Source: Sphingobium sp. TCM1 (GTDB taxonomy: Bacteria > Pseudomonadota > Alphaproteobacteria > Sphingomonadales > Sphingomonadaceae). From it: a stretch of DNA of 64,000 nt. The stretch covers positions 1 through 64,000 of the forward strand of contig NZ_LXVX01000017.1 of NCBI RefSeq assembly GCF_001650725.1. Reading direction: 5' to 3'. The translations under genes were made by a program, and so were the position numbers. Of this stretch, positions 1-8,498 are shown piece by piece (position 1 is the first letter of the stretch; each line of letters starts with the position of its first letter). Below the pieces are notes generated by a model that had not been told where the DNA came from, ran no database searches, and saw only the letters and a program-made list of their open reading frames with translations.

Positions 1-42
1 CAGCGCAAGGCCATCTTCAACAAACCAGCATCATATTATCTG

Positions 43-98
43 AAAAGGGGGTCCCTCTTCGACGCCGATCGGGGGTCCCTTTTGAACGCCGTTTGACA
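43..98. mobile_element. right end of an IS21-family-like insertion sequence
   Basis: Two tandem copies of a GGGGGTCCC-based motif (about 49-70 and 71-92, each followed by a TCGACGCCG- or TGAACGCCG-like tail) lie about 22 bases apart. Repeated internal terminal motifs with this GGGTCCC-TTTT-ACGCC pattern are typical of IS21-family ends as far as I recall, and IS21 elements end in CA, which fits bases 97-98. An exonuclease reading frame begins directly after this point without its N-terminal half. The istA/istB genes would lie left of the window and cannot be seen, so the family assignment is inferred from the end motif only. Confidence 0.55.
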
Positions 99-548
99 GC
101 CAAGCCATGGGCGTGCTCGCTTAGCCAGATCGATTGGGCGGCCGAGGGATATGAGGGCACGAAATTGGGTTATCTCGCCCAAGCAGCCGGTTTCTTTTAC
201 GAGCGCCACCGGGCCGTGCATGACTGTCTCGCGACGATCGAGCTGCTCGCGGCGCCGCTTCCCCGTTCCCGGGTCAGCGGCCTCAGTCGGCTGCTCGATG
301 CAGCTCGCCTTCCCAACGTTCGGATATGGGCCGAAAACTCGCCGTACGAAACGAAGGACGTGTTGAAGGTGCGGGGCTACCGTTGGAATGGCGAGCCGGG
401 ATCCCAGCCGAGAAGCTGGTATATCGATGTTCCAGAAGCCCTGCAGGAGGCCGAGCTCCTGTTTCTCAAGACAGAGATCTACAAGCGCGAGCTGGTGCTT
501 CCCATGCGCCGGATCGATGCTCATGACCGCTTCTCAGATCGCGTCTGA
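99..548 (+). pseudogene. truncated 3'-5' exonuclease (DnaQ-like), C-terminal part
   Basis: The translated frame begins inside an RNase-T/DnaQ-type exonuclease domain: a PWACS strand is followed by IDWAAEGY, a helix ending in GFFYERHRAVHDC (the ExoIII motif H-x-A-x-x-D), and then a C-terminal domain of about 80 residues. The N-terminal half, with the ExoI D-x-E motif, is absent. The frame opens exactly at the end of the IS21-like terminal sequence, so the gene was most likely cut by that insertion. A formal TTG start exists at 93 but lies within the IS end and has no ribosome site. A 3'-5' exonuclease without ExoI should be inactive. Full-length relatives in alphaproteobacteria are about 300 residues as far as I recall; 150 remain here. 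Confidence 0.7.
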
Positions 549-638
549 GGTCGAGGAAGCGATGCTCCAGCATCTGCGCTGAGCATGAAATCGGGAGCCC
601 GCCCATCACTGGCAGCAGGTCGATACTCTTCCTAAAAG

Positions 639-1850
639 TCAGGGATTGAATGGATCGATCACTCCGAAATCAACGCGCAATTTGGGCCGGTCGACAAACA
701 CCTGCCGGACTTCACCCAAAACATGCTCGTCACGCGTGACTGTCAGCAGCACTTCATATTCGATCGTTCGCGCGACGTCCCGCCGTGCAGCCGCGAATTC
801 CATGCCTTCATCCTGTACCGTGTGAGAGGCATAAAAAGAGAAGTCAGCGATGAAGATAACGCGGGCTTTCACCTTGAATACGAAAGTTACGCTTTCGGCG
901 TCGGCTTCGACCACCACCGGCTCACCGGCGGTCTTGAAATCGATTTCGTCGAGATCTTCAAGTTCGGGCTTTGCCTCATATTCGAAAGTCGACTGGATTT
1001 CGGGCACAAAATCTAGCACGCGGAAGCGCGCGCGAAATGCGGCACGTATCGGTTCATAGAAGAAGTGGTTCTTTCCGCGTTCCCGTAAAAGGCGCCACAC
1101 TCCCTCGGCACGCGCACGGCCCGAACTGTTGATGCAGGCCAATGCCGTTTCGAGTTCTTCCACGCAGATAAGGCGGGCGGACCCGGCACAATAAGATTGC
1201 CACCCCTTGTCCGCGCTTACGCATAGGATTTCCTTGTTGCGCCGCTCGGCCAGAGCTTCCAGACTTAGCAGCGCCAAGGCGTCGGGGAATTCATATTTCT
1301 TCTGCTCGCGCTGTTCGAAGGGAGGCTTGCAGGCGAAGTAGAGGTCACTTGCCTCCGCGGCGAGGTTTTTTGCCCCGGATAGAGATATCTGCTTGCCATC
1401 TGTTAGAGCAAGGAATTGGTCGACCTGCTTCTGGGCCTCAACATATGAATCCTGAAGTGGTGGATCTTTAGGCTCATCCGTCTGCCAATAGCGGCGAAAG
1501 TCGGTCAGCGCCTTCACCAGACTAGCGCGGCTCTCGAGAGCCCGCCGGCTGATATGATCGACAATCTCGCGCGCGACGACCTCAGGCAGCAGCAGTTGAA
1601 GCTTGCTGCCGGCCAGTTGCTGAAGCGGTAAAAGCCTGTGATGCTTGAGGTCGCAGCCAAACCTGTCGAAGATCGAGGTGTCAATCGCCAAGCCTAAAAT
1701 GGTACCGCTTCTTATCCCTGCTTCAATTTCCGCATTGTTCATTTGGGGCATCAAGGTCTCCGGATCAGATCGTCCAGCTTCAAGGTCAGCGCGATATCGA
1801 AAGGCAGCGGCACTGGTCGAGGGGCCGACGTTGATCCATAATCTTCGCAT
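639..1850 (-). CDS. PIN-domain protein (DUF4935-like)
   Basis: A 403-residue protein with a PIN-type RNase fold at about residues 50-240. Acidic residues are in the expected places: D57 (AIDTSIF), E95 (VAREIV), D190 (FPDALALL) and D214 (VSADKGW). The arrangement resembles DUF4935-type PIN domains. The last ~160 residues (about 245-403) are predicted beta-rich and match no domain I recognise; they could be a sensor or ligand-binding part. It starts 3 bases after the stop of the upstream cyclase-fold gene, so the two are almost certainly co-transcribed and probably functionally paired. PIN domains usually cut RNA; the target here is unknown. A later Met at residue 34 is possible, but the tight spacing favours the first ATG. 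Confidence 0.7.
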   Translation of the reverse strand: MRRLWINVGPSTSAAAFRYRADLEAGRSDPETLMPQMNNAEIEAGIRSGTILGLAIDTSIFDRFGCDLKHHRLLPLQQLAGSKLQLLLPEVVAREIVDHISRRALESRASLVKALTDFRRYWQTDEPKDPPLQDSYVEAQKQVDQFLALTDGKQISLSGAKNLAAEASDLYFACKPPFEQREQKKYEFPDALALLSLEALAERRNKEILCVSADKGWQSYCAGSARLICVEELETALACINSSGRARAEGVWRLLRERGKNHFFYEPIRAAFRARFRVLDFVPEIQSTFEYEAKPELEDLDEIDFKTAGEPVVVEADAESVTFVFKVKARVIFIADFSFYASHTVQDEGMEFAAARRDVARTIEYEVLLTVTRDEHVLGEVRQVFVDRPKLRVDFGVIDPFNP

Positions 1851-1853
1851 CCA

Positions 1854-2741
1854 TCAGCGATCCTCCCTTGGCGAGCGCTTCGGCTTAGTAGTACGTCGAT
1901 TTGTGAAGCTCATGGACATCTCGGTCCCTGCGCCCGCACGCTTATAGTATTTGATATTGTCTTCCAGAGCCTTGGATTCGTCGGCCCATGTACCCGGTGG
2001 GGCTAAGGCTCCTAAATCGAAATCGTTCGCGATCAATGCTGCGACCATGCCGGGATATCGGCGCGCATGAAAATCCCAAGTGGTGAGCGCCTTAGCCCGT
2101 ACGATCGGGTCGTCATGCGAGCGCATCAATCGATAAATGTCCGAGAGGTAGCGCACGCCCTCTGGTAAGTTTGGAGAATGATCGGAAACAATCGAACTCG
2201 GGACAGGATACTGATCACCGGATGCCTCGTGCAGGTATTCGAGAGGACGGCTTAGATAGACAAACGAGAAATCATCGGCGAAAGGCGCGAGCCTAAAGAA
2301 GCGGCTGTAGGGCAGACAGGACGAATGAAGGGCTAAACCCATCATCGGCAACCGCTTTTCAGCGAGATAAGCTTGAATCAGCGCCATGCCGTAAAAGCAT
2401 TCAACGTTTTCAAGTCGGTAGTGATGGAAATCGCCCGCTAGTAGGACCGCCCTGAACCAAATATCTTGGCCTACCAGCTTATGATACAGGTCCTCTGCAA
2501 ACTCAGTTAAATACCATACAAAGAAATTTCTCTCTTCATCATTTCGGGCCTCTCGAGGATTGTAGACGAGTACCGTGTCTGAGAACACGATCGTCTTGAA
2601 AGCGTCGTCCTTGTGGGCGTTTAACTTGTTTAAAATAGAGTACGTCCGCGCGACCTTGCGCGGATCATTTTTCGTCATCTCGGAAAAGCCGAGAATATCG
2701 ATATAAAGTAAAAACCTCTCCGGTTCTGCCTTAGACATCAC
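1854..2741 (-). CDS. class III nucleotidyl-cyclase-fold protein, possible signal synthase
   Basis: A 295-residue protein. The N-terminal ~150 residues carry the pattern of class III cyclase catalytic domains: D15 in YIDILGF, D55 in VFSDTVLVY (the two metal-binding Asp positions) and R97/G103 in WFRAVLLAG, then a FYGMALIQAY helix. The remaining ~140 residues are unassigned, with a basic tail. Small stand-alone cyclases of this shape include the cCMP/cUMP synthases of Pycsar defence, but no cyclic-nucleotide-binding effector gene is visible. The neighbour is a PIN protein starting 3 bases downstream. The gene lies 170 bases downstream of the DUF3732 ATPase gene on the same strand, so read-through from the ABC-3C operon is possible. 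Activity and product are inference. Codon use and GC are lower than in the stress island. Either of two adjacent ATGs could be the start. Confidence 0.6.
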   Translation of the reverse strand: MMSKAEPERFLLYIDILGFSEMTKNDPRKVARTYSILNKLNAHKDDAFKTIVFSDTVLVYNPREARNDEERNFFVWYLTEFAEDLYHKLVGQDIWFRAVLLAGDFHHYRLENVECFYGMALIQAYLAEKRLPMMGLALHSSCLPYSRFFRLAPFADDFSFVYLSRPLEYLHEASGDQYPVPSSIVSDHSPNLPEGVRYLSDIYRLMRSHDDPIVRAKALTTWDFHARRYPGMVAALIANDFDLGALAPPGTWADESKALEDNIKYYKRAGAGTEMSMSFTNRRTTKPKRSPREDR

Positions 2742-2911
2742 CGTCCCCCATAGCTCTGTTCCTTATACAAGGCTGCTGACTGGTCTCTTCAGTTCTTCAG
2801 ATTTCTTGATCAGAATCTCAAGGAAGCTGCACTTCCTGCGATCAATTACTGTGTCTTGGCGCCGGCAAAGCACCGCACTGCCACGAGCGCGGCAATTGCA
2901 ATCGAACCACG

Positions 2912-4840
2912 TCACCGACGTGAATCGATCCAATGCTGAGGCACGAGTCCCTCACCTCGCCAGCGGGCGACAACCGCATCCGCGAACCATTGATCCCTGA
3001 GGTCAGCATGGTCGGTGACGATCAGCTGAAAATGGGGCGACAGTTCCTCTGCGACGTCGAACATCAACTTGAAAAGCTTGAAGACCGCCTCACGGTCCGC
3101 GTCCGGAAGAATGGAGATGTCGCCTTCGCGATCCCGTTCTGCCGGATAATGCGCCTGCGAGGGCTGATCGAAGAAAAGGAAACCTGGGACAGGACGATCC
3201 TTCTGCCTGAACCATCGGTGCAGGGCGAGATGGGCTAGGACGTGATAGCCTACCCAGTTTTCTCCACTGCCCATTCTGAAGAGCGGAACGGGCCCGTCGA
3301 GCGTGTCCGCGATAACGGCGAGTTGTCGAATATCTAGGCGCAGCCTGCTGCCACTGTGCTCCAGATCCAGTTTCTGAGAATCCTGCGTCATGAACTCGCC
3401 GATCAGGTTCAGTATCGACGTAAGGCGCTCTGCGGTGTTCTCGGGATCGACGAGTCTCTCCAGTGCAGCGACGCGCCTGCGGACCTCGTCAAGCTCGTCG
3501 GCCGAAACCGAAGTAGCGGGCGGTGGTGGGAGGGTCTCGAGGAAGTAGGCGATCCGGCCCAGAGTACGAGCCAGCCGGAGCTGACCATCCCGTTCCGTCC
3601 GAAACGCATCGTCCAGCTTAGCGAGAGCGTCGATCCGGCCCTGGTTACGCTTAAGACCGTCCTCTATGTCGTTCTGCTTTAGAACAAGGTCAGCCTGCGC
3701 TTCTTGAAGCCGAGGCACCTCGCGTTGGACTTGGCTTAGCTGCTCGTCGATGCCGTTGAGAGTTTCATTCATCTCTATGGCGGAAGGGACGTGCACATCG
3801 GACGATCCACACAGCGCGCAGGTCTCAACGTCGCCCTTCGCAATTAGACCCAGCGTCGCCAACCGGCCCCGCTGTTCCTCAGCTTCGCGCGCGAAACTAC
3901 CGGCCACATCCTCGACGTTTCTGAGTTGGCGCAGGCGCTCCTTGACCGCAGTCAGCTCACGCCGAAGCGATGACCGCTCACGACGCAGAATTGCGATCGG
4001 CTCCGTCGAGTCTGGAGGCACGGGAACCTCCTGTATAACGGGATTGATCGCACGCAGGTCTGTGAGCGCGACATCGCTGGCAGGCGGCGGCCCCGACGGA
4101 AGCAATCCAACGGATTGGGCTTCACGGAAAATATCCTCGGTGCGAGCGATCGACATGTTTGCCAGCTGCTGTCGTTCATCCGCCGCCTTTTGCAGCTTTC
4201 TGAGTTCCTTCTTCTCGATATCTAACTGGACTTTGTGGCGCAGCAAATCTTCATCAATAGCTCCCAGGAAATAGGGCAATACGTCCTTGATCGTCTGCGG
4301 AAGGAACGGTTCACCCTGCCGATGAAAAAGGATCTTACGACTGTCGATCTCGTCCTGATCCTGGATACAGAACATCAGGGCATGACGGATGTTGGCGCTG
4401 ATCGGCTTGCGGGTCTGACCATCTGGGACGGTTGTCTGATTCTCGGCGATACCAACAGACGACGTGAGAATGGTCTCGATGTCGTCAACGCTCAGATTGG
4501 GCTTCCAGCCAACGGTGTTGGGCATCTGCAAATCGGTCCCTACCGCATAGTAAACGTCAGGATCGCGGGTTTTCGGCGGTTTGGGATTGCGACGAGCGAG
4601 AAATACCCGACTGCCTCCCCGATCGAGCAGTATGCCGTACCAAGCCACATGCTGACGAATTACACCGTCCGAGACATGACATTGATCGCGGCCGAAACAG
4701 AATTCAATGATGTCGATGAGCGACGACTTTCCGGTTTTCGACGCGCCCGTGATGATGCTCAGGCCGGAAGGGTTAAGGCTCACCGAGCTCAGTTCGCCGT
4801 TATGTCCATAAACGCCGATTTCCAGTATTCTAAGGCTCAA
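2912..4840 (-). CDS. ABC-three-component system ATPase (DUF3732, SMC-like)
   Basis: A 642-residue SMC/Rad50-like ATPase. Visible parts: Walker A GASKTGKSS at about residues 32-40; long coiled coil between about 200 and 480 containing a CxxC hook (CALCG, near residue 343); ABC signature-like MGSGENW and Walker B-like GFLFFDQPS in the last 150 residues. This order is that of DUF3732 proteins, the ATPase of ABC-three-component (ABC-3C) conflict systems. The start overlaps the stop of the middle-component gene by 4 bases (ATGA), so it is the third gene of the operon. In the family model the ATPase senses or remodels nucleoprotein and licenses the nuclease effector; this has not been shown here. 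Confidence 0.85.
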   Translation of the reverse strand: MSLRILEIGVYGHNGELSSVSLNPSGLSIITGASKTGKSSLIDIIEFCFGRDQCHVSDGVIRQHVAWYGILLDRGGSRVFLARRNPKPPKTRDPDVYYAVGTDLQMPNTVGWKPNLSVDDIETILTSSVGIAENQTTVPDGQTRKPISANIRHALMFCIQDQDEIDSRKILFHRQGEPFLPQTIKDVLPYFLGAIDEDLLRHKVQLDIEKKELRKLQKAADERQQLANMSIARTEDIFREAQSVGLLPSGPPPASDVALTDLRAINPVIQEVPVPPDSTEPIAILRRERSSLRRELTAVKERLRQLRNVEDVAGSFAREAEEQRGRLATLGLIAKGDVETCALCGSSDVHVPSAIEMNETLNGIDEQLSQVQREVPRLQEAQADLVLKQNDIEDGLKRNQGRIDALAKLDDAFRTERDGQLRLARTLGRIAYFLETLPPPPATSVSADELDEVRRRVAALERLVDPENTAERLTSILNLIGEFMTQDSQKLDLEHSGSRLRLDIRQLAVIADTLDGPVPLFRMGSGENWVGYHVLAHLALHRWFRQKDRPVPGFLFFDQPSQAHYPAERDREGDISILPDADREAVFKLFKLMFDVAEELSPHFQLIVTDHADLRDQWFADAVVARWRGEGLVPQHWIDSRR

Positions 4841-5340
4841 GGGGTCACTCCAAGCATCGAGAGTATAGTGGACTGGCGGTCGTCCTTAGGGAGCCAGCGG
4901 CCGACGAAACGGGCGGCTTCGTAACAAGCACGAACATCGTCCGTGTCCGTGGCGAGACGCGGCGGGTCTGGACGGAACCGATGCGGGCCCGGTCGCAGTC
5001 CATCCCCAGCGATCGTGAGCCAGTCCTGCGTGCAGCCGAACTGTATGGCCTCGCGCGCGGTACCGACTAGTTCGCGCGACCTGTCGGCAAATTCGCTGGC
5101 ATGTTCAGGATGCGACGTGACCCACGTTGTCATCCTCGTCTTCAATGTCGGCAAAGCACCTCGCATCCCGGCGTTCAGGACGATCGGAAGGACAAGGAAG
5201 CAATGGGCCAGGGGCATCGCGCGCCCGTCGCCGCCTCCTTCTTGGTAACCGCGGCACGCCGTGCGTAGCAGAATGGCGCAAAAAGCAGGGTTGAAAAGGG
5301 TCTGGTCCTCAATTGACCTCTCATTCCACGCCGGGTTCAT
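4837..5340 (-). CDS. ABC-three-component system middle component
   Basis: A 167-residue helical protein opening with NPAWNERSIEDQTLFNPAF and a following MPLAHCFLVLPIVL segment, the typical head of ABC-3C middle components, which always sit between the effector gene and the DUF3732 ATPase gene. Its start overlaps the 3' end of the effector gene by 20 bases and its stop overlaps the ATPase start by 4 bases, showing tight translational coupling. It is presumed to bridge the ATPase and the effector in a complex. No enzymatic motif is visible. Confidence 0.8.
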   Translation of the reverse strand: MNPAWNERSIEDQTLFNPAFCAILLRTACRGYQEGGGDGRAMPLAHCFLVLPIVLNAGMRGALPTLKTRMTTWVTSHPEHASEFADRSRELVGTAREAIQFGCTQDWLTIAGDGLRPGPHRFRPDPPRLATDTDDVRACYEAARFVGRWLPKDDRQSTILSMLGVTP

Positions 5341-6523
5341 CGTCGCCTCCCGCGCTCGTGCCGCCTAGCCGCTCGGTGAATTCCGGATGCCATCCGATCC
5401 GTCGCTCATCCGACAGCATGTGGTAGGATCCTTGCGAGACGTATGCTTCGCTAACCTCTCGTATCGGAATGCAGTTGTTGGTCGTCGTGGAGAACACGTC
5501 CATGCCGATACCGGCGAGTTCCGCCTCGGACATGCCCGTCTTTACTCGTGCCTCTGCCACACCCCTACGACGCTGCCAGTGCTCGGTTAGCTGCCGACCG
5601 TAATCCGTGAGCTCGTTCTGCCTCAGCAACCCGTCGCGGGCCCACCGGGACCGCTGCTCACGCGCGCGAAAGTAATCGATGATGGCCATTTTCTGGCCCG
5701 TGGGCCCGAGGCCGATAAGCTTCAACTGTTCCACGAAGGGGCGGTTCTCTAGAAAACCGATTGCTTCGGCGGAAGGGTCTGCTGCTCCGTAGTCGAGCGG
5801 AAGGCGCTCGGGTCCGAACTCCTCCCGCAGATCGTCCACCTTCGAATCGATCAACGAGACTGGTATTAGCTTGCCGCCCAGCGTCGAGAGCGCGTCGATT
5901 ACGATCCCAAACCACCAACCCTCCAGCCGCTCGACGAATGCCGCGAGGTGATCGGGGCGACAAGCACGCTTCACGCTCAACGCAAGGGCATCGGAAACAT
6001 CGACGATAGTCGGCGAGGCGTCGAGCATCTCTACCATGTCGAGAATCTGCTCGCGCATCTCCGGCGACTGCTCCAGAAACAGCTTCGTTGCCCATTCAAC
6101 CTTGGTGTTCTTCGATTCCTCCGCAGCCAGCGCCAGCTTCGTGGCCGCGCCTGCAACATTCCGTGTCTTGGGGTCAGGGCGGAGAAGCGACACAGCGGTA
6201 TCAGGACCTAGCCTGGACGTTGTAACGAAGGTCAGTCGCACCTTCCCTAGCTCGGCGGGGTGATCAATCACCCGCTTCGTCCAGATCCCAATGGTATTCC
6301 AAAATTGCCTTGCCTTGTCGCCCATCGCTTTGGGTCGCAGGCTGTGCTTGGCCTGCAGCAATTCAATGGGGGATCCGTCCGTCGAAAAGGATATGTCGTC
6401 GAAGCATTCGATCGACACCTCCAGACCGGGCGTAACGTCTTGGCGCCTCAGGGCAGCCAGCAGGGCGTACCGACACTGGTACAAGTATCCGCTCGCCGAA
6501 TCTGCAGCCGAATGATCCGCCAT
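5321..6523 (-). CDS. ABC-three-component effector with restriction-nuclease-like N-terminus
   Basis: A 400-residue protein. Residues ~8-60 carry ASGYLYQCRYALL, then IECFDD and a LLQAKH (Q-x-K) motif, the signature of DUF4297/Cap4-type PD-(D/E)XK-fold DNA nucleases. The C-terminal half includes FVERLEGWWFGIVIDAL, as in the C-terminal module shared by ABC-3C effectors. I place the start at the ATG at 6523 (MADHSAADS), because the 25 residues upstream show no conservation pattern and the nuclease fold begins at once after it. It is the first gene of the three-gene operon. Expected role: cutting DNA when the ATPase module detects invasion, which would give phage or plasmid defence or abortive infection. 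The target and trigger are unknown. Confidence 0.8.
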   Translation of the reverse strand: MADHSAADSASGYLYQCRYALLAALRRQDVTPGLEVSIECFDDISFSTDGSPIELLQAKHSLRPKAMGDKARQFWNTIGIWTKRVIDHPAELGKVRLTFVTTSRLGPDTAVSLLRPDPKTRNVAGAATKLALAAEESKNTKVEWATKLFLEQSPEMREQILDMVEMLDASPTIVDVSDALALSVKRACRPDHLAAFVERLEGWWFGIVIDALSTLGGKLIPVSLIDSKVDDLREEFGPERLPLDYGAADPSAEAIGFLENRPFVEQLKLIGLGPTGQKMAIIDYFRAREQRSRWARDGLLRQNELTDYGRQLTEHWQRRRGVAEARVKTGMSEAELAGIGMDVFSTTTNNCIPIREVSEAYVSQGSYHMLSDERRIGWHPEFTERLGGTSAGGDDEPGVE

Positions 6524-6650
6524 GTCTTCCCCCTTTCTTCGAGACGCTATCTGCTTTTCCCCGCCGGAGGCAAGAACGACTTTGATAAGTTTGGACAACT
6601 TAACGATTTGGCATACGGGCGCATGGGTTAGCCAGCACGGGAGAATATCG

Positions 6651-7370
6651 ATGAAACTGGAATTTCACTGCTGGAAATGCCCGAAGGACGCGCCGGGCCG
6701 CCGGATAACAGCAGCGTTCAGTGAGCAGGGCTACTATAGCTTCAGATGCGCCCATGGGCACGTTCATGACATCGTGACCGGAACAATGCTGTTCGAACTT
6801 CTTGCCGAGACAGGAATGCAGGCCATTGTCGACGGCTACTTTCGCGACGCCATCGCGTCGTTCATGGCCTCCTACGAAAGGACGCTGCAATTTTATATCG
6901 ACGTAGTTTCGCGCGCAAAAGACATCGATCCGGCGACCGCCGATGCCACCTGGAAGCACGTTTCGAGTCAATCTGAACGCCAACTCGGAATGTACATCGG
7001 GCTCTATCAGCTCGAAAACAACGCGGTTCCACCGCTTCTCGCCCAGAAGCATGTGAACCTGCGGAACCGAGTGGTACACCAAGGTTACCTGCCATCGGAA
7101 GAGGATGCTGTCTTGTTCGCGCAAGCGGTCGTTGATTTGCTGCAACCGCTTCTGAACGGGTTAATGCAGCGCTATACTGCCCAGATCGAATCTTTCATCG
7201 CGGCCCAGACAGCAAAAGGCGCAACAGCGGCATCCGCTGCCCAGCGCACGCATAATGTCTTCTTCGAGTTCCTGCTCCGGTTCGATACCGAGGCCGACGA
7301 CTGGAATCGTCCACCCGCCGACATCAGAGCCGAGCTAAAAGCGCGACGCGATCTCCCGTCCAAAGGTTGA
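6651..7370 (+). CDS. HEPN-domain protein with N-terminal zinc-binding-like motif
   Basis: A 239-residue protein, divergent from the ABC-3C operon (128 bases between the chosen starts). The N-terminus has C7-x2-C10 and a later C33-A-H-G-H cluster that could bind zinc. A helical region follows with RNRVVH (R138-N139...H143), the R-N-x3-H active-site motif of HEPN RNases. The frame is open further upstream to 6522, but that stretch is antisense to the start of the effector gene, so the ATG at 6651 (MKLEFHCWKC) is preferred. HEPN proteins in defence islands are usually RNases or toxin modules. I know of no named family with exactly this pair of motifs; it may be an accessory part of the neighbouring system or an independent toxin. 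Confidence 0.6.
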   Translation: MKLEFHCWKCPKDAPGRRITAAFSEQGYYSFRCAHGHVHDIVTGTMLFELLAETGMQAIVDGYFRDAIASFMASYERTLQFYIDVVSRAKDIDPATADATWKHVSSQSERQLGMYIGLYQLENNAVPPLLAQKHVNLRNRVVHQGYLPSEEDAVLFAQAVVDLLQPLLNGLMQRYTAQIESFIAAQTAKGATAASAAQRTHNVFFEFLLRFDTEADDWNRPPADIRAELKARRDLPSKG

Positions 7371-7574
7371 CGCGCTTGTCCCAGCTGTTGCCCTCAAAGC
7401 CGCCACTAGACCGCGCGAAGAACGGCGGCTTTCACCTTTCCGGTGTCCAAAACCGGACAGATCACAAAGTCCCCGTCCTTGCCGTTGTGGGGCCTCTGGG
7501 TTTGACGTTGGAAAAGGTGTCCGAGCCAATGCCAACGCACTATTCACGATGCAGCAGCCCTATATTCCATCGCC

Positions 7575-8498
7575 TCAGTGGGCAGCATTCTTGCGGAGAT
7601 TCGCGATATGAGCCGTGCATATCTGGTGGGTCAGCTGCCCCAGAATTTCGATCCGCTCGGCGAGCCAGTTCAATTCCTCAGAGGTGATCCGGTAATGCTT
7701 GGAGTACCGCGCCTTCACATAGGCGTCCTTGAGCTTCTGGAACATCGCGCGTTCCTTCCGGGTACCGCGCGGCCAGACGTCGAATAGAGATTTGTCCCGG
7801 CCCTCGGCCTGAAGTCGCAGGAACGCGACATTGTGATCGTAAGGCGTATAGAACGTCAACGTGAGCAGGATGGCCTGATACAGTGCCTCTGTAGTTCGAT
7901 GGAACAGGAACGCCGCCTGTTTGTGGAAATTTCGCTCAACCGCAACCTTTGCGAGTTCGAAATTGCTCATCGCGTCCGGGAAATATTCGTCAAAATATTC
8001 CTGGGCGGCCTCCAGCGCCTGGTTAGGCGTCTTGGGCTTGGGCTTGGCTAGTTCGCGACTGTCTCCGTCATAAAGTGCGATGCCTTGTTCGGCGATCTCC
8101 ATGAAGAAGACCCGGCCATGGGCAAGGCCCTGGTTCACCTGCTGGAGCGAATGGACGATGAAATGCACCGGCGTGTTGATCCGCTTCTCGATGAGGTAGG
8201 CGTCGAAAAGCCTCTGCTCCGCTACCGACCAGTATGCGGCGACGTCGGCCATCTCCTTCTGGTTGACGACCACCAGTATATCCATGTCCGACTTGTACTG
8301 ATTGGCGTCGAACGGCGCATCGACCCAGTCGCCTCGCGCATAGGAGCCGAACAGGATGATCTTGAGGATGCGCGCCGATTTCCGCCGGCCCGTCGCATTT
8401 TCGGTCGCCTCGCGAAATTCCGCGAACAGAATGCGAACGACCTCCTCGAGCTCGCGCTGCTTGGCCGCGGGGAGATGGTCGAGGTCCGTGCGCATCAT
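7575..8498 (-). CDS. fused MNT (nucleotidyltransferase) - HEPN protein
   Basis: A 307-residue fusion. Residues ~45-80 hold the minimal nucleotidyltransferase motif GSYARG...SDMDILVVV (Pol-beta fold, metal-binding D-x-D). The C-terminal ~150 residues are HEPN-like with AYVKARYSKHY. In stand-alone MNT/HEPN toxin-antitoxin pairs the MNT protein adds AMP to the HEPN RNase toxin to silence it; here both are one chain. Its ATG overlaps the vapC stop by 4 bases (ATGA), so it is the last gene of a vapB-vapC-MNT/HEPN operon. Whether the fused HEPN half is active is unknown: the usual R-x4-6-H pair is not clear here. Confidence 0.75.
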   Translation of the reverse strand: MMRTDLDHLPAAKQRELEEVVRILFAEFREATENATGRRKSARILKIILFGSYARGDWVDAPFDANQYKSDMDILVVVNQKEMADVAAYWSVAEQRLFDAYLIEKRINTPVHFIVHSLQQVNQGLAHGRVFFMEIAEQGIALYDGDSRELAKPKPKTPNQALEAAQEYFDEYFPDAMSNFELAKVAVERNFHKQAAFLFHRTTEALYQAILLTLTFYTPYDHNVAFLRLQAEGRDKSLFDVWPRGTRKERAMFQKLKDAYVKARYSKHYRITSEELNWLAERIEILGQLTHQICTAHIANLRKNAAH

